Of a stretch of DNA of 64,000 nucleotides, positions 54,618 to 63,698 are shown piece after piece (the first letter of the stretch is position 1; the number at the start of each line of letters is the position of its first letter). The notes beneath the pieces are model-generated. The model ran no database searches. It was not told the origin of the DNA and saw only the letters and a program-made list of their open reading frames with translations. A program made the position numbers and the translations under genes. The DNA is from Pelagicoccus sp. SDUM812002 (lineage in GTDB: Bacteria; Verrucomicrobiota; Verrucomicrobiia; Opitutales; Opitutaceae): the NCBI RefSeq assembly GCF_031127835.1, contig NZ_JARXHX010000008.1:205090-269089 (forward strand). The letters are read 5' to 3'.

Positions 54618-55355
54618 ATGAGTAAGGACACAGCAAAGCAACGAGACCCGTTAAAGTCGATTTATCACGATTCGATCGTCGATAACCCGGGACATTTTAA
54701 GCAGCTTATTAATCACAACACCGGATTGCTTTGTATCGACCTGCAGTATTTGGACGCGGTCGAGGGCTACGGGGTTTTTCGCGAACCAGAAAAGTCTGGC
54801 GTCCCGAAAGAGGGTCGGGACTACTACTTCAACCGTCTCAAAGAGTTCGTACTCCCTAATGTCAGGCGCTTGCAGGAGGCTTTTCGCTCCTGTCAGCTCG
54901 AGGTAATGCATACGCGGATACAGGCCCTAACCCAGGATGGAAGGGATCGTAGCCCTGGTCACAAGCGTTTGGATTTATTAGCGGCACCCGGATCGAAGGA
55001 AGCTGAGTTTGTGGAGGCGGTGGCTCCGTTTGGTGATGAGGTCGTGGTGAACAAGACTGCGAGCGGTGTATTTTCTTCCACCAACTTTCACTTCGTTCTC
55101 AATAATATGGGAGTGAACGCCCTCTTTGTCTGTGGCGTCTATACCAACGAGTGTGTAGAAACGACGGTGCGCGCGGCGAGTGACTTAGGCTATTTCGTAA
55201 GCATGATCGACGACGCGTGCGCAACGGTTACCCCGCAATTGCACGAAGCGAGTATCGCTACCTTGAAGGATCGTTATGCCCGCGTAGTAAGCACAGAGGA
55301 GGCTCTTCAAGATATCGCGCGTTTCACCGGAGTGGAGCCTAGCAGTTCGATTTAG
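54618..55355 (+). CDS. Isochorismatase-fold cysteine amidohydrolase
   Basis: A 245-residue cysteine hydrolase with the family catalytic triad: Asp in LLCIDLQ, Lys in VVNKTASGVF and the Cys nucleophile in VYTNECVETTVR. Members include N-carbamoylsarcosine, biuret, ureidoacrylate and nicotinamide amidohydrolases. The N-terminal 38 residues are an extension. It is the last gene of the operon, 10 nt after the M20 enzyme. Pairing with a carbamoylase suggests sequential release of amide or ureido nitrogen. The substrate is not known. Confidence 0.9.
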   Translation: MSKDTAKQRDPLKSIYHDSIVDNPGHFKQLINHNTGLLCIDLQYLDAVEGYGVFREPEKSGVPKEGRDYYFNRLKEFVLPNVRRLQEAFRSCQLEVMHTRIQALTQDGRDRSPGHKRLDLLAAPGSKEAEFVEAVAPFGDEVVVNKTASGVFSSTNFHFVLNNMGVNALFVCGVYTNECVETTVRAASDLGYFVSMIDDACATVTPQLHEASIATLKDRYARVVSTEEALQDIARFTGVEPSSSI

Positions 55356-55388
55356 TCGGTTGGAGCTTACGCGTCTTCGGATAATTCT

Positions 55389-56687
55389 CTAGGTTTCCTC
55401 CTCGACGAAGCGAAGGGAAATGGCGGCTACGACCAAGGAAGCACCACCGAGGGCAACCGCTATGGCAGCATTGTTGCTGAAAAGGTGCTTTACTACGGCA
55501 CCGAGCCCTAGGGAAGCGACGATTTGGGGGAGCACGATGAAGAAGTTGAATACACCCATATAGAACCCCATCTTTTTGGCAGGAATGACATTTGAGAGCA
55601 TTGCATAGGGCATGGAGAGAATACTCGCCCAAGCGACGCCGACGCCCACCATGGAGACGATAAGTATATAGTGATTGGATACGAATACCGTTGAGATCAA
55701 ACCAAGAGCACCGCAGAGGAGGCAAACGGTGTGGATAGCTTTAGCGGAATACTTCTTGGTGAGTGCGATGAGGGCGAAGGAAAAGAGGAACGCTATGAAG
55801 TTGTAGGCGCTAAGGCAAACTCCTGCCCACTCCACACCCTTTTGGTAAGCCGGTTCGCCAACCTTTCCACTGAACACTTGGGTGGCGACCGCAGGAGAAA
55901 AGTAGAGCCACAAGCAGAAGAGACCGAACCAAGTGAAGAATTGGGAGACCGCTAGCTGACGCATGGCCTTTGGCATGCTTTTGATACCGGTGAATATCTC
56001 CGTGAACATGTTGCCGACGCCAGCAGACTCGGCCTTCTCTCGTTCAAAGGATTCCAGATCTTCGGGCGGATCTTCCTTAGTAGTGATGATGGTATACATC
56101 ACGGCGAAGAAGAAGATAGCGGATCCGATGTAGAATGAAATCTTCACCGTTTGTGGTATGGCGCTGCCCTCCGTGGAGCCTGCTTCCATACCGAATATAT
56201 TGCTGAATACCCATGGAAGCGAAGAGGCCGCTACGGCGCCGAGCCCGATGAGTAAGCTCTGCATGGCGAAGCCCGTTTTGCGTTGGTCTTCGGGAAGCTT
56301 GTCGCCGACGAAGGCGCGAAAGGGTTCCATAGATACGTTAACCGAAGCATCCAGTATCCACAGCAGGCCAGCGGCCATCCAGAGTGTGGATGAATTCGGC
56401 ATAGCGATGAGGGTTAAACTGGCGAGGATGGCACCAACGAGAAAGTAGGGTCGGCGACGGCCAAGTCGGGTCCAAGTGCGATCGCTATAGTATCCAATAA
56501 TTGGTTGCACTATCAATCCGGTGATTGGGGCGGCGAGCCACAATAGGGGGATTTCGCTCTCGTCTGCACCTAAGTATTGGTAGATAGCGGACATGTTCGC
56601 CATCTGCAGTCCCCATCCGAATTGGATGCCGAGGAAGCCGAAGCTCATATTCCAGATTTGCCAGAAGGAAAGTCTTTGTTGGGTCAT
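55389..56687 (-). CDS. MFS sugar transporter, GPH/SLC45-like
   Basis: A 432-residue transporter with 12 predicted helices. It shows the Bacteroidetes/marine MFS sugar-porter pattern ([20 protein letters not shown] at the N-terminus, [20 protein letters not shown] in the first loop). It is downstream of malQ by 30 nt and belongs to the maltodextrin operon. I infer inner-membrane uptake of maltose or maltodextrin. Confidence 0.88.
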   Translation of the reverse strand: MTQQRLSFWQIWNMSFGFLGIQFGWGLQMANMSAIYQYLGADESEIPLLWLAAPITGLIVQPIIGYYSDRTWTRLGRRRPYFLVGAILASLTLIAMPNSSTLWMAAGLLWILDASVNVSMEPFRAFVGDKLPEDQRKTGFAMQSLLIGLGAVAASSLPWVFSNIFGMEAGSTEGSAIPQTVKISFYIGSAIFFFAVMYTIITTKEDPPEDLESFEREKAESAGVGNMFTEIFTGIKSMPKAMRQLAVSQFFTWFGLFCLWLYFSPAVATQVFSGKVGEPAYQKGVEWAGVCLSAYNFIAFLFSFALIALTKKYSAKAIHTVCLLCGALGLISTVFVSNHYILIVSMVGVGVAWASILSMPYAMLSNVIPAKKMGFYMGVFNFFIVLPQIVASLGLGAVVKHLFSNNAAIAVALGGASLVVAAISLRFVEEET

Positions 56688-56717
56688 TTGGGGAGGTTCT
56701 TAGACGGAAGCGGGGCT

Positions 56718-58313
56718 TTAGGCGGTTGGCATTTGATCGAGGGATTGCTTCCTCTCAGGGGGGGCAGAATAATTGCGTTGTTGAGTGTCGTCAACGCGAT
56801 GGTAGCGTTTGTGCAAAGCGAGGAGCCGGTCGATGGACCCTTGGGAGAGAAGGTCGAAACGTTCAGGGTCGAGCCGCCACTGCCAGTTCCCGATGGAGGT
56901 GCCAGGCTCGTTCATTCGAGCTTCTGCCCCGAGTCCAAGCAGGTCTTGTACGGGGGTGATCACTAGCCGCGCGACCGAGGCGAAAGCGGCTTGCAGGATT
57001 CGGTCGGCAGTGGGGTTCTCGTGGAGGTCGAAGTAATCGAAAACCATTTGCTTGTTTTCGCCGCTCAGAGATTCGATCCAAGCTTGTGTTGTATTGTTGT
57101 CGTGGGTACCGGTATAAACGACTTGGTTGCGTTCGAAGAAGTGTGGAAGGTTGACGTTGTTGTCGTCGTGCCCGAAGCCGAACTGCATGATTTTCATTCC
57201 CGGGTAGCCTGTTTGCTCGCGCAAGTTAAATACCGTTTCATTGATGTAGCCTAGGTCTTCAGCGATGAACTTAGAATCCGGAATCGCTTGCTCAATTGCT
57301 TTGAAGAGTGAGATGCCCGGGCCTAATTCCCATGTCCCTTCCGAAGCGTCTGGGGCATGGGAAGGTACTACCCAAAAGTCTGCGAATCCGCGGAAATGGT
57401 CGAAACGTAGGACGTCGAAGAGTTCGAGGCTGGAACAGATGCGTTCGATCCACCACTTGTATCCATTTTTTGAGAGATGGTTCCAGTTGTAGAGCGGATT
57501 GCCCCAGAGTTGTCCGGTTTCGGAAAAGTAATCGGGGGGGACACCGGCGACTGAGTCGAGGTCGCCGTCAGTTTTAACGAGGAAATTGTCACGGCGGCTC
57601 CAGACGTCTGCGCTGTCGAGGGCGACATAGATCGGCATATCTCCAACGATTTGTACGCCTTTTTCGGTGGCGTAGTTCTTGAGGCGGTTCCACTGGTGGA
57701 AGAAGATATACTGGTAGAAAGCGTGTCTTGAGCGTTCGGATATTTCCGGCTGGCTGAGCTTGATCTTGGCGATCCTTTTTGGGTCGCGATACTCCTGGGG
57801 CCATTCGACCCAAGAGCGTTGTCCGAAGCGAGCCTTGAGGGCCATGAAAGTGGTGTAGGGGTCGAGCCAATACGCTTGGGATTCGTAGAACGCGTGGAAG
57901 GGCTTGCCGTTCTCAAGAGCGAAGGTCTTGGCGTCGAAGCGGGAGTGGGCCTTGGCAAGGATACCCCAGAATCGATGGTAGAGCTGACCGTAGTCGACGT
58001 GATCGGTGGGGAGCTCCCGTAGCTCGGATATTTCTTGCTCCTGGAGCAGGTCGTTTCTGGCGAGTTCGTCAAGATCGATGAAATATGGGTTTCCTGCGAA
58101 GGCGGAAAATGATTGATAGGGCGAGTCGCCGTATCCAGTGGGGCCGACGGGACAGACTTGCCAGTAGGCGAAGCCGGCGGTGGCGAGAAAGTCCACGAAG
58201 CGATGGGCACCCGTACCGAGATTTCCGATACCTGTCTCGCTCGGAAGCGAGCTCACGTGAAGTAGGGCACCGGATTGTCTGGCGGTTAGCCAGCTGTTTT
58301 CGAGGTGTGGCAT
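56718..58313 (-). CDS. malQ: 4-alpha-glucanotransferase (amylomaltase)
   Basis: GH77, 531 residues, typical length. It transfers maltodextrin segments to other glucans and releases glucose in the cytoplasm. Catalytic regions: VLRFDHFRGF (nucleophile Asp), FIAEDLGYIN (acid-base Glu) and YTGTHDNNTT (stabilising Asp). GIGNLG and QVCPVGPTGYGDSPYQSFSA are further signatures. It lies 107 nt after the TonB receptor gene, with a hairpin between them, and 30 nt before the transporter gene. Confidence 0.97.
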   Translation of the reverse strand: MPHLENSWLTARQSGALLHVSSLPSETGIGNLGTGAHRFVDFLATAGFAYWQVCPVGPTGYGDSPYQSFSAFAGNPYFIDLDELARNDLLQEQEISELRELPTDHVDYGQLYHRFWGILAKAHSRFDAKTFALENGKPFHAFYESQAYWLDPYTTFMALKARFGQRSWVEWPQEYRDPKRIAKIKLSQPEISERSRHAFYQYIFFHQWNRLKNYATEKGVQIVGDMPIYVALDSADVWSRRDNFLVKTDGDLDSVAGVPPDYFSETGQLWGNPLYNWNHLSKNGYKWWIERICSSLELFDVLRFDHFRGFADFWVVPSHAPDASEGTWELGPGISLFKAIEQAIPDSKFIAEDLGYINETVFNLREQTGYPGMKIMQFGFGHDDNNVNLPHFFERNQVVYTGTHDNNTTQAWIESLSGENKQMVFDYFDLHENPTADRILQAAFASVARLVITPVQDLLGLGAEARMNEPGTSIGNWQWRLDPERFDLLSQGSIDRLLALHKRYHRVDDTQQRNYSAPPERKQSLDQMPTA

Positions 58314-58363
58314 TTTTGGTGGATCCGTCCGTGTTTTTGGGTGAGAAAGGGTCGTGGAGAAAA

Positions 58364-58398
58364 GGGCTGGCCAACGCAGGTTCCTACGCAGCCAGCCC
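58364..58398 (-). terminator. Hairpin between TonB receptor and malQ
   Basis: GGGCTGGC (58364-58371) pairs with GCCAGCCC (58391-58398), with an imperfect inner stem. On the minus strand it is followed by TTTTCTCC. It probably acts as a partial terminator that lowers malQ expression relative to the receptor. Confidence 0.6.
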
Positions 58399-58420
58399 GT
58401 AATTTGTTTTCCCTCTGTGC

Positions 58421-61168
58421 CTAGAACTTGTACGACATGCCGACCGAGTAGGAGGGGCCGTAGCTTTGGTAGTCGCGGACGAATCGTGGATCGTTGCCTT
58501 CGTAGGTTACGAGGGGCTCGTCGTTAAGATTGTAGCCCTGCAAGATGATGGAGGCTCCTTCAAGGCTGCCGGACTGGAAGGCGTAGCTGAGTTGGGCGTC
58601 GATGACGGTTTCGTCCTGCACTGTGCGGAAGTCTTCCCCTCGAGGTCCGAAGGAGGAGACGTTAGCACGATACTCGGAGCGATAGCGTCCGCTGATGCGA
58701 GCAGCGAAGCCGTTTTCGGACTCGTAGTAGAAGGTAGCGCTTGCGACCTTGTCTGAGAATCCGGGGAGCGGCGTATTCGCGTCGTTGGGATCGGGCTGCA
58801 CGTTGTTGTCAGTAAAGGCGGCGTTGAGGATAGCTCCGAATCCCTTGAGGGAGTCGCTCAGCTTCTCGCCCGGTAGGGATAGTGTGAGCTCAACTCCTTG
58901 CACACTCCCGCCGCTACCGTTTTGTGGGACTTCCACCCCGCCCAAGAAGGTGGCGGGAGTTGATCCTTCGAAGGGGAATCCGGTGAAGTCGCGGATTTGC
59001 TTTTGCTTGTAGGCGAAGGTTCGTAGGTCCTTGTAGAAAAGAGCCGCCGACCAGTAGCCCATGCCGTCCTTGAAGTACTTTTCGTAGGAGAGGTCGATGG
59101 CGTTTGCTCTCCAAGGCTCGAGTGCGGTGTTGCCTCCGCTGCCTCCCCAAGGTCCGTCGATCGGGTCTCCGATATTAGCTCGGGCAGGAGTATAGCTGAA
59201 CTGGTAGCCGGCACGCATGTCGGACATGCGTTGGCGCATGATTTGGCGGGCGGCACTGAAGCGAAGGTACTGGTCCTGGGGCAGGAGGAAGTTGAGATTC
59301 AGCGAAGGTACGAAATCCTCGTAGCTGTGGGAGTCTGAGACGGGCAGTGTCTCTACGGCGTCACCTTCTCCGCTCGCGGCGAGACCGCTCGAAGACTGTT
59401 CGCTGAATACGTATTGGAAACCGATGGCGCCGGTGACTGGAGTGTCGCCGATGCGGGTATCGATATCGAGCTGGCTGTAGAGCTGAGTGATTTGCTCGTC
59501 CACGTTCCAGTCAACTGCCACGACGTCTGCGTTCGGATTGTTGATGATCTGGTAGGTGCCAGAGTTGAGGGCTGCGATTGGGTCGTAGCTGGCCATACCT
59601 GCGATGCCGATGAAGCTGAGGTCGGTGGTGCCGATGGTGGTGGGGAGTGGGGCTTGGGTGGCTCCGTCGGGGAGGGCAAGGTACTTGCCAACTTCGGCCT
59701 CGGATTTAGAACGGTCGGTGAAGCGCAGCCCAACCTGAAGGTTGCTGAATGTTTGGTTGTCCAATTCGCGCTTGGCTCCGACTTTGATTTGCAGGAGTTC
59801 GTCTTCGGTCTGCGGTTCTTTGAGATAACCAAGCTGGCCGCCAGGTACGATGTTCCCACCCCATCCTTGTGGACTCGAAAGCACGAGGTTGCTCGGTTCG
59901 GTGTAGTCGATCGTTGGGGAGAAGACGGCTCCGGTGCCGCCACTCATGTTGAAGGCTACGGTGTCAGGGATGCCGCTTTGGTTCGAGCCGGTGCCAGAGT
60001 AACTCTCCAGAACGGTGTCCACGCGATCGACTTTCGAGTAAGCTATGTCCGCCTCCGCGGTCCAGTCTCCAGGTTTTTCGAATTCGACATTCCAACCGAG
60101 GGCGTAGACGTCGGCATCGCGAGTTGCGATATCGTTGCGGACGACTCCGTAGACGTTGTCGTAGATCCCTTCGACTACGAAGCTGTCATCGACGACTTCA
60201 CTACCTTCGCGGAACTGGGCAGAACTCCACCAGAGGGGAAGTTCGATGCCGCGCAGCAATTGGGTCTCCGCGAAGTTCGAGTAGAAGGCGTCGAAGGTCG
60301 AGCGGACGTTTTCCGAAACCTCGTTCTCGAGAACGAACATGAAGGAGTCGCGCTCGAGCGAGCTGGAGCGCACGAATGGCTTGGCTCCGCCGATGATGCT
60401 AATGTTGCCGTATTCGTCGGTATCGCCGCTAGGATAACCCCATGCTTGCCATTGCTCGCCTTGCCCCGGCTTGTCGGTGTGGGAGAAACCGAAGGCGATA
60501 CCGGCCTTACCTTCTTGAAGTTGGTCGATATACGTACCCGTGAAACGGATACCAGAATCGTCGGACCCTGCGTTGAGGGCTCCCTTTTCCGTCCATTCGT
60601 AGAATACGTTGGTTGCGATGGTCTTCTTGCCGTGGCTAAGTGGACGGACCGTTTGCAGGTTTACAGTGCCACTGATACCTTGAGTGGCGAGAGCCGCTTC
60701 CGTTGTTTTAAATACAGTCGCGCCGGACAAGAGTTCGGCGGGAAATTGGTCGTATTCGATGTCGCGGTTGTTACTGGTAGTGGCGAGCTCGCGACCGTTG
60801 AGGAGACCGGTTGTGAATTCAGAAGGAAAGCCGCGGATGGAGATGACCTGGCTTCTTCCGTTGACGCGTTGGGAAGTCATACCTGGTAGACGTGCAAGCG
60901 ACTCGGCGATGCTGGTGTCGGGAAGTTTTCCAATATCTTCGGCGGAGATTGCCTCAACAATTGTCGGCTTAAATTTTTTCTCCTGGGCAGCAGCAGCGAG
61001 ACTGCCAGCGAAAGACCCAGTTACCTTGAAGGCTTCGAGGTTGAAGACGTCGTCGTCTCCGTCTTGGGAGTGAGCGATTTGGTTTGTGGATAGGCCGAGT
61101 AGGAGCAGAGCAGCGGAGCTGATCCGCGAAACCTGTTTAAGGGGGTTGGGCGTATATTTTTGATTCAT
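58421..61168 (-). CDS. TonB-dependent receptor for maltodextrin
   Basis: A 915-residue outer-membrane receptor. The signal peptide (SSAALLLLGLSTNQIAHSQ) is followed by a plug domain (about 45-180; EAISAEDIGKLPDTSIAESL, ISIRGFPSEFTTGLLNGREL, GTVNLQTVRPL) and a 22-strand barrel ending in SVGMSYKF. The start at ATG 61168 is preferred; the frame upstream lacks a signal peptide. It is of the CirA/Caulobacter MalA type and no SusD-like gene follows. Neighbouring GH13 and MalQ genes support maltodextrin uptake. Confidence 0.9.
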   Translation of the reverse strand: MNQKYTPNPLKQVSRISSAALLLLGLSTNQIAHSQDGDDDVFNLEAFKVTGSFAGSLAAAAQEKKFKPTIVEAISAEDIGKLPDTSIAESLARLPGMTSQRVNGRSQVISIRGFPSEFTTGLLNGRELATTSNNRDIEYDQFPAELLSGATVFKTTEAALATQGISGTVNLQTVRPLSHGKKTIATNVFYEWTEKGALNAGSDDSGIRFTGTYIDQLQEGKAGIAFGFSHTDKPGQGEQWQAWGYPSGDTDEYGNISIIGGAKPFVRSSSLERDSFMFVLENEVSENVRSTFDAFYSNFAETQLLRGIELPLWWSSAQFREGSEVVDDSFVVEGIYDNVYGVVRNDIATRDADVYALGWNVEFEKPGDWTAEADIAYSKVDRVDTVLESYSGTGSNQSGIPDTVAFNMSGGTGAVFSPTIDYTEPSNLVLSSPQGWGGNIVPGGQLGYLKEPQTEDELLQIKVGAKRELDNQTFSNLQVGLRFTDRSKSEAEVGKYLALPDGATQAPLPTTIGTTDLSFIGIAGMASYDPIAALNSGTYQIINNPNADVVAVDWNVDEQITQLYSQLDIDTRIGDTPVTGAIGFQYVFSEQSSSGLAASGEGDAVETLPVSDSHSYEDFVPSLNLNFLLPQDQYLRFSAARQIMRQRMSDMRAGYQFSYTPARANIGDPIDGPWGGSGGNTALEPWRANAIDLSYEKYFKDGMGYWSAALFYKDLRTFAYKQKQIRDFTGFPFEGSTPATFLGGVEVPQNGSGGSVQGVELTLSLPGEKLSDSLKGFGAILNAAFTDNNVQPDPNDANTPLPGFSDKVASATFYYESENGFAARISGRYRSEYRANVSSFGPRGEDFRTVQDETVIDAQLSYAFQSGSLEGASIILQGYNLNDEPLVTYEGNDPRFVRDYQSYGPSYSVGMSYKF

Positions 61169-61617
61169 ATCCGTGTTATTATTAGACGTTTGTAGGGGGG
61201 GGTGCCAAACGACGGGGTAGTTTAGTAGCCGTCCTGTGCAAGAGACTGGCTCACTACACGAGGGCACTTAGGTTAGTAATGGCAAAGATAGTGAACCAAT
61301 GGCCAGTTGGGTCGCTTTCTCGGAGTGTTTGTAATATCGCTGCTGTTTGTATAATTTTCCATCTGCATCTGTCGCATAAAACTGATATGGATAGGACAAA
61401 ACTTAGGTCGGTCCAAAGCGTATCATGAAAGGTCATGTGATATGACGACGGCCCTAGTTGTCTAATTTCTGTAAGTCGCTGTAAGTCAGTGATAAAAGAA
61501 AAACCCTACTCCGAGAGAGCAGGGTTTTGGCAATTGTTTTAGAATGAAGCCTTAGCCATAGATGCTCGAGTTGGATTAGATCATTGCAATGCCGGAGCCG
61601 TTGGCGAAGAAAGATTT
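61169..61617. other. Intergenic region between GH13 and TonB receptor genes
   Basis: About 450 nt. It holds the GH13 terminator (61491-61528), two copies of CTGTAAGTC (61470-61478 and 61480-61488), a short inverted repeat GTCAT-N5-ATGAC (61432-61446), and presumably the receptor promoter. I see no gene. Confidence 0.5.
61491..61528 (-). terminator. Intrinsic terminator of the GH13 gene
   Basis: AAAACCCT (61500-61507) pairs with AGGGTTTT (61521-61528) and, on the minus strand, runs into TTTTTCTTTTATC. It separates the GH13 transcript from the receptor operon. Confidence 0.8.
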
Positions 61618-63474
61618 TTACTGGGAAAGGTTCAGTAGTAGGACGCTTTTTGGCGCTAGTGAAATTTTATCGGAGAGCTTATATAGCGATCCACCGGGAG
61701 CGAGTGTAGCCTTGCTGTAGAGATCGAGGACTTCGGCGAATCTGTTGGCTTCGAGCTCTGCGGTCTCCTCGCTGCCGTTGATCGCGACCATCACCGCCTC
61801 GTCTTCGAGGATGCGGAAGTAGACGAAGGTGTTTTCGTCGGGGATGAACTGTAGAAGTTTGCCGCGGTGTAGCGCTTTTGTGTCCGCCCTCCAATGGTTC
61901 AAGGCTTTCATATAGTCGAGGACCTCGTTTTCCTTTTCGGTGCGTCCTGAGATTGTGAATACGTTGCGCTTGTCGTCTGGCCATCCGCCTGGCATGGTTT
62001 GGCGCCAAGCTTCGTCGTCACCCCCGCGATCTTCGTGAGCCATCATCAACTCGGTTCCGTAGTATACTTGGGGAATGCCTCTGGCGGTAAGGAGGAGTGT
62101 ATAGGCGATTTTGAAGAGGGCCTCGTCTTTTCCTAGGTGTTCGAAGACACGACTCATGTCGTGGTTGTCGATGAATATTACATTTTTATTAGGATCGTTG
62201 TAGAGGCGGTCCTGCGCGAAGGCATAGTAAATTTTGCTCAAGCCGGTGGTCCAGCCGAACTTTTCGTTGAGTCCGTCTCGAATTGCGAAGCTGAGAGGGA
62301 AGTCTGTAACGGAAGGGAGATTGGAGTCATAACCGTCGTCGACGTTGGGGGCGTCGTCTTGCCAGTAAGATTCGTGGGCAACGGTCTCGACCCAGACTTC
62401 GCCAACAATATTGAAGTTTGGATACGCGGAGAGAATCTCTCGAGTCCAACGTGCCATGTACTCGGGATACGGGTACAAGTAGGTGTCCATGCGGATGCCG
62501 TCGATGCCGCTGTACTCGATCCACCAGATCGAGTTTTGAATGAGGTAGTCGGCGAGTAGCTCATTGCGCTGGTTGAGGTCGGGCATATAGGGGACGAACC
62601 AGCCTTTGACGAGCTGGTCTTGGTCGTATTGGGAAGCGTGAGGATCACCGACTATTGTGCCCTTGAAATTAGTGTATCCATATTTTTCTACATCGTGCAC
62701 CCAATCTTTGGTTGGAGGATCGCCCATCCACCAGTGGTCGAGACCGATGTGGTTGTGAATCATGTCCATGATGACTTTCATGCCTCGGCCGTGCACGTCA
62801 GATATGAGGTCCTTATAGGTTTCGTTCGAACCGAGGCGTCGATCGACATTGTACATGTCGGTTGCGGCGTAGCCGTGGTAGCCGCCATAGCTGGGTGGGG
62901 TATTATTCTCGAATATTGGAGTGAACCAGATGGCGGTCATGCCGAGGTCGTCTATGTAGTCGAGGTGCTGAGAAATACCTTGGATATCGCCGCCTTGGCG
63001 CTTGGTTGGGTCGGAGCGGTCGACGCCTTCGGTGAGGGCTGCGATCTTGTCGTTTTCAAGGTTTCCGTTGGCGAAACGGTCAGGCATCATGAGGTAGATG
63101 AGGTCAGATGCATCGAAACCTTGGTTTCGGCCGGCGGTGGGCTCGCGATCGCGGAGTTCGTAATCTACGATGAAGGCTTCGCCGTCCTTTTCAAATTGAA
63201 TGGGAACGGTGCCGGCTCGGACACTTTCGTCGATCTCGAGGTAGAGAAATAGGTAATTGGTTGAGTCGACAGCTACTTGCTTTGCGATCGTTACGCCCTC
63301 GGTTTGCAAGCTGGCACGATAGAGCCCTATGCCCTCACCGTAGAGTTGTATTTGTAGTTCAGATACAGGCATTTGAGCCCACCAGAAGGGAGGCTCGATG
63401 CGGCTGGGTTTCTGTGCGGTGGCGGAACCGACGATCAGGAGTGAGAAGAGGGTGCTGACGATCTTGTTAAGCAT
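61618..63474 (-). CDS. Secreted GH13 alpha-amylase/neopullulanase-like enzyme
   Basis: A 618-residue glycoside hydrolase. The signal peptide (LNKIVSTLFSLLIVGSATAQ) starts at ATG 63474; the longer upstream frame has no signal. A cyclomaltodextrinase-type N-terminal domain (PPFWWAQMPVSELQIQLYGE, about 25-110) precedes the barrel. Catalytic residues: Asp in DGIRMDTYLY, Glu in IVGEVWVE and Asp in FIDNHDMSRV. The Bacteroides counterpart is SusA/neopullulanase. It degrades starch or pullulan outside the cytoplasm and feeds the receptor and MalQ. Confidence 0.93.
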   Translation of the reverse strand: MLNKIVSTLFSLLIVGSATAQKPSRIEPPFWWAQMPVSELQIQLYGEGIGLYRASLQTEGVTIAKQVAVDSTNYLFLYLEIDESVRAGTVPIQFEKDGEAFIVDYELRDREPTAGRNQGFDASDLIYLMMPDRFANGNLENDKIAALTEGVDRSDPTKRQGGDIQGISQHLDYIDDLGMTAIWFTPIFENNTPPSYGGYHGYAATDMYNVDRRLGSNETYKDLISDVHGRGMKVIMDMIHNHIGLDHWWMGDPPTKDWVHDVEKYGYTNFKGTIVGDPHASQYDQDQLVKGWFVPYMPDLNQRNELLADYLIQNSIWWIEYSGIDGIRMDTYLYPYPEYMARWTREILSAYPNFNIVGEVWVETVAHESYWQDDAPNVDDGYDSNLPSVTDFPLSFAIRDGLNEKFGWTTGLSKIYYAFAQDRLYNDPNKNVIFIDNHDMSRVFEHLGKDEALFKIAYTLLLTARGIPQVYYGTELMMAHEDRGGDDEAWRQTMPGGWPDDKRNVFTISGRTEKENEVLDYMKALNHWRADTKALHRGKLLQFIPDENTFVYFRILEDEAVMVAINGSEETAELEANRFAEVLDLYSKATLAPGGSLYKLSDKISLAPKSVLLLNLSQ

Positions 63475-63514
63475 AGGGAAATGGGTTTGATGTTCTGAAA
63501 TTAGCGAGCGAGGA

Positions 63515-63529
63515 CGTGGGAATCCCACG
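63515..63529. promoter_or_regulatory. Perfect 15-nt palindrome before the GH13 gene
   Basis: CGTGGGA-A-TCCCACG, 41 nt upstream of the start codon. It is a candidate operator or leader hairpin controlling GH13 expression. No matching regulator gene is visible. Confidence 0.4.
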
Positions 63530-63550
63530 CGTAGAGATGCCGTTTTCCGA

Positions 63551-63570
63551 AAAAGGCGGGCGTGACGCCT
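63551..63570 (-). terminator. Terminator-like hairpin in the GH13 leader
   Basis: On the minus strand AGGCG-N7-CGCCT is followed by TTTTC. It lies at the end of the 42-residue ORF and about 80 nt before the GH13 start, so it could end an upstream transcript or attenuate GH13. Confidence 0.4.
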
Positions 63571-63698
63571 CACCTATGGAACGGAATCGGTGTTCGCACC
63601 GGGGATCGGAAGCGACCACCGGATTTGTGGTGAGAGCTTGATGGACAGAGTAACAGGCCAGCAAAAGCTGCTGATAGGATTTTGCGAAGTCGGGTCAT
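63570..63698 (-). CDS. Possible 42-residue secreted peptide or leader ORF
   Basis: The ORF begins MTRLRKILSAAFAGLLLCPS, which looks like a signal peptide or lipoprotein signal, and ends in a Pro/Arg-rich tail. Its stop codon overlaps the base of a terminator-like hairpin. No clear ribosome-binding site is visible. It is too short for firm support. Confidence 0.3.
   Translation of the reverse strand: MTRLRKILSAAFAGLLLCPSSSHHKSGGRFRSPVRTPIPFHR

Noticed and set aside
59414..60889. Plus-strand ORF of 491 codons inside the TonB receptor gene
   Set aside because: Its composition is that of an antisense shadow; the minus-strand frame has signal peptide, plug and barrel signatures.
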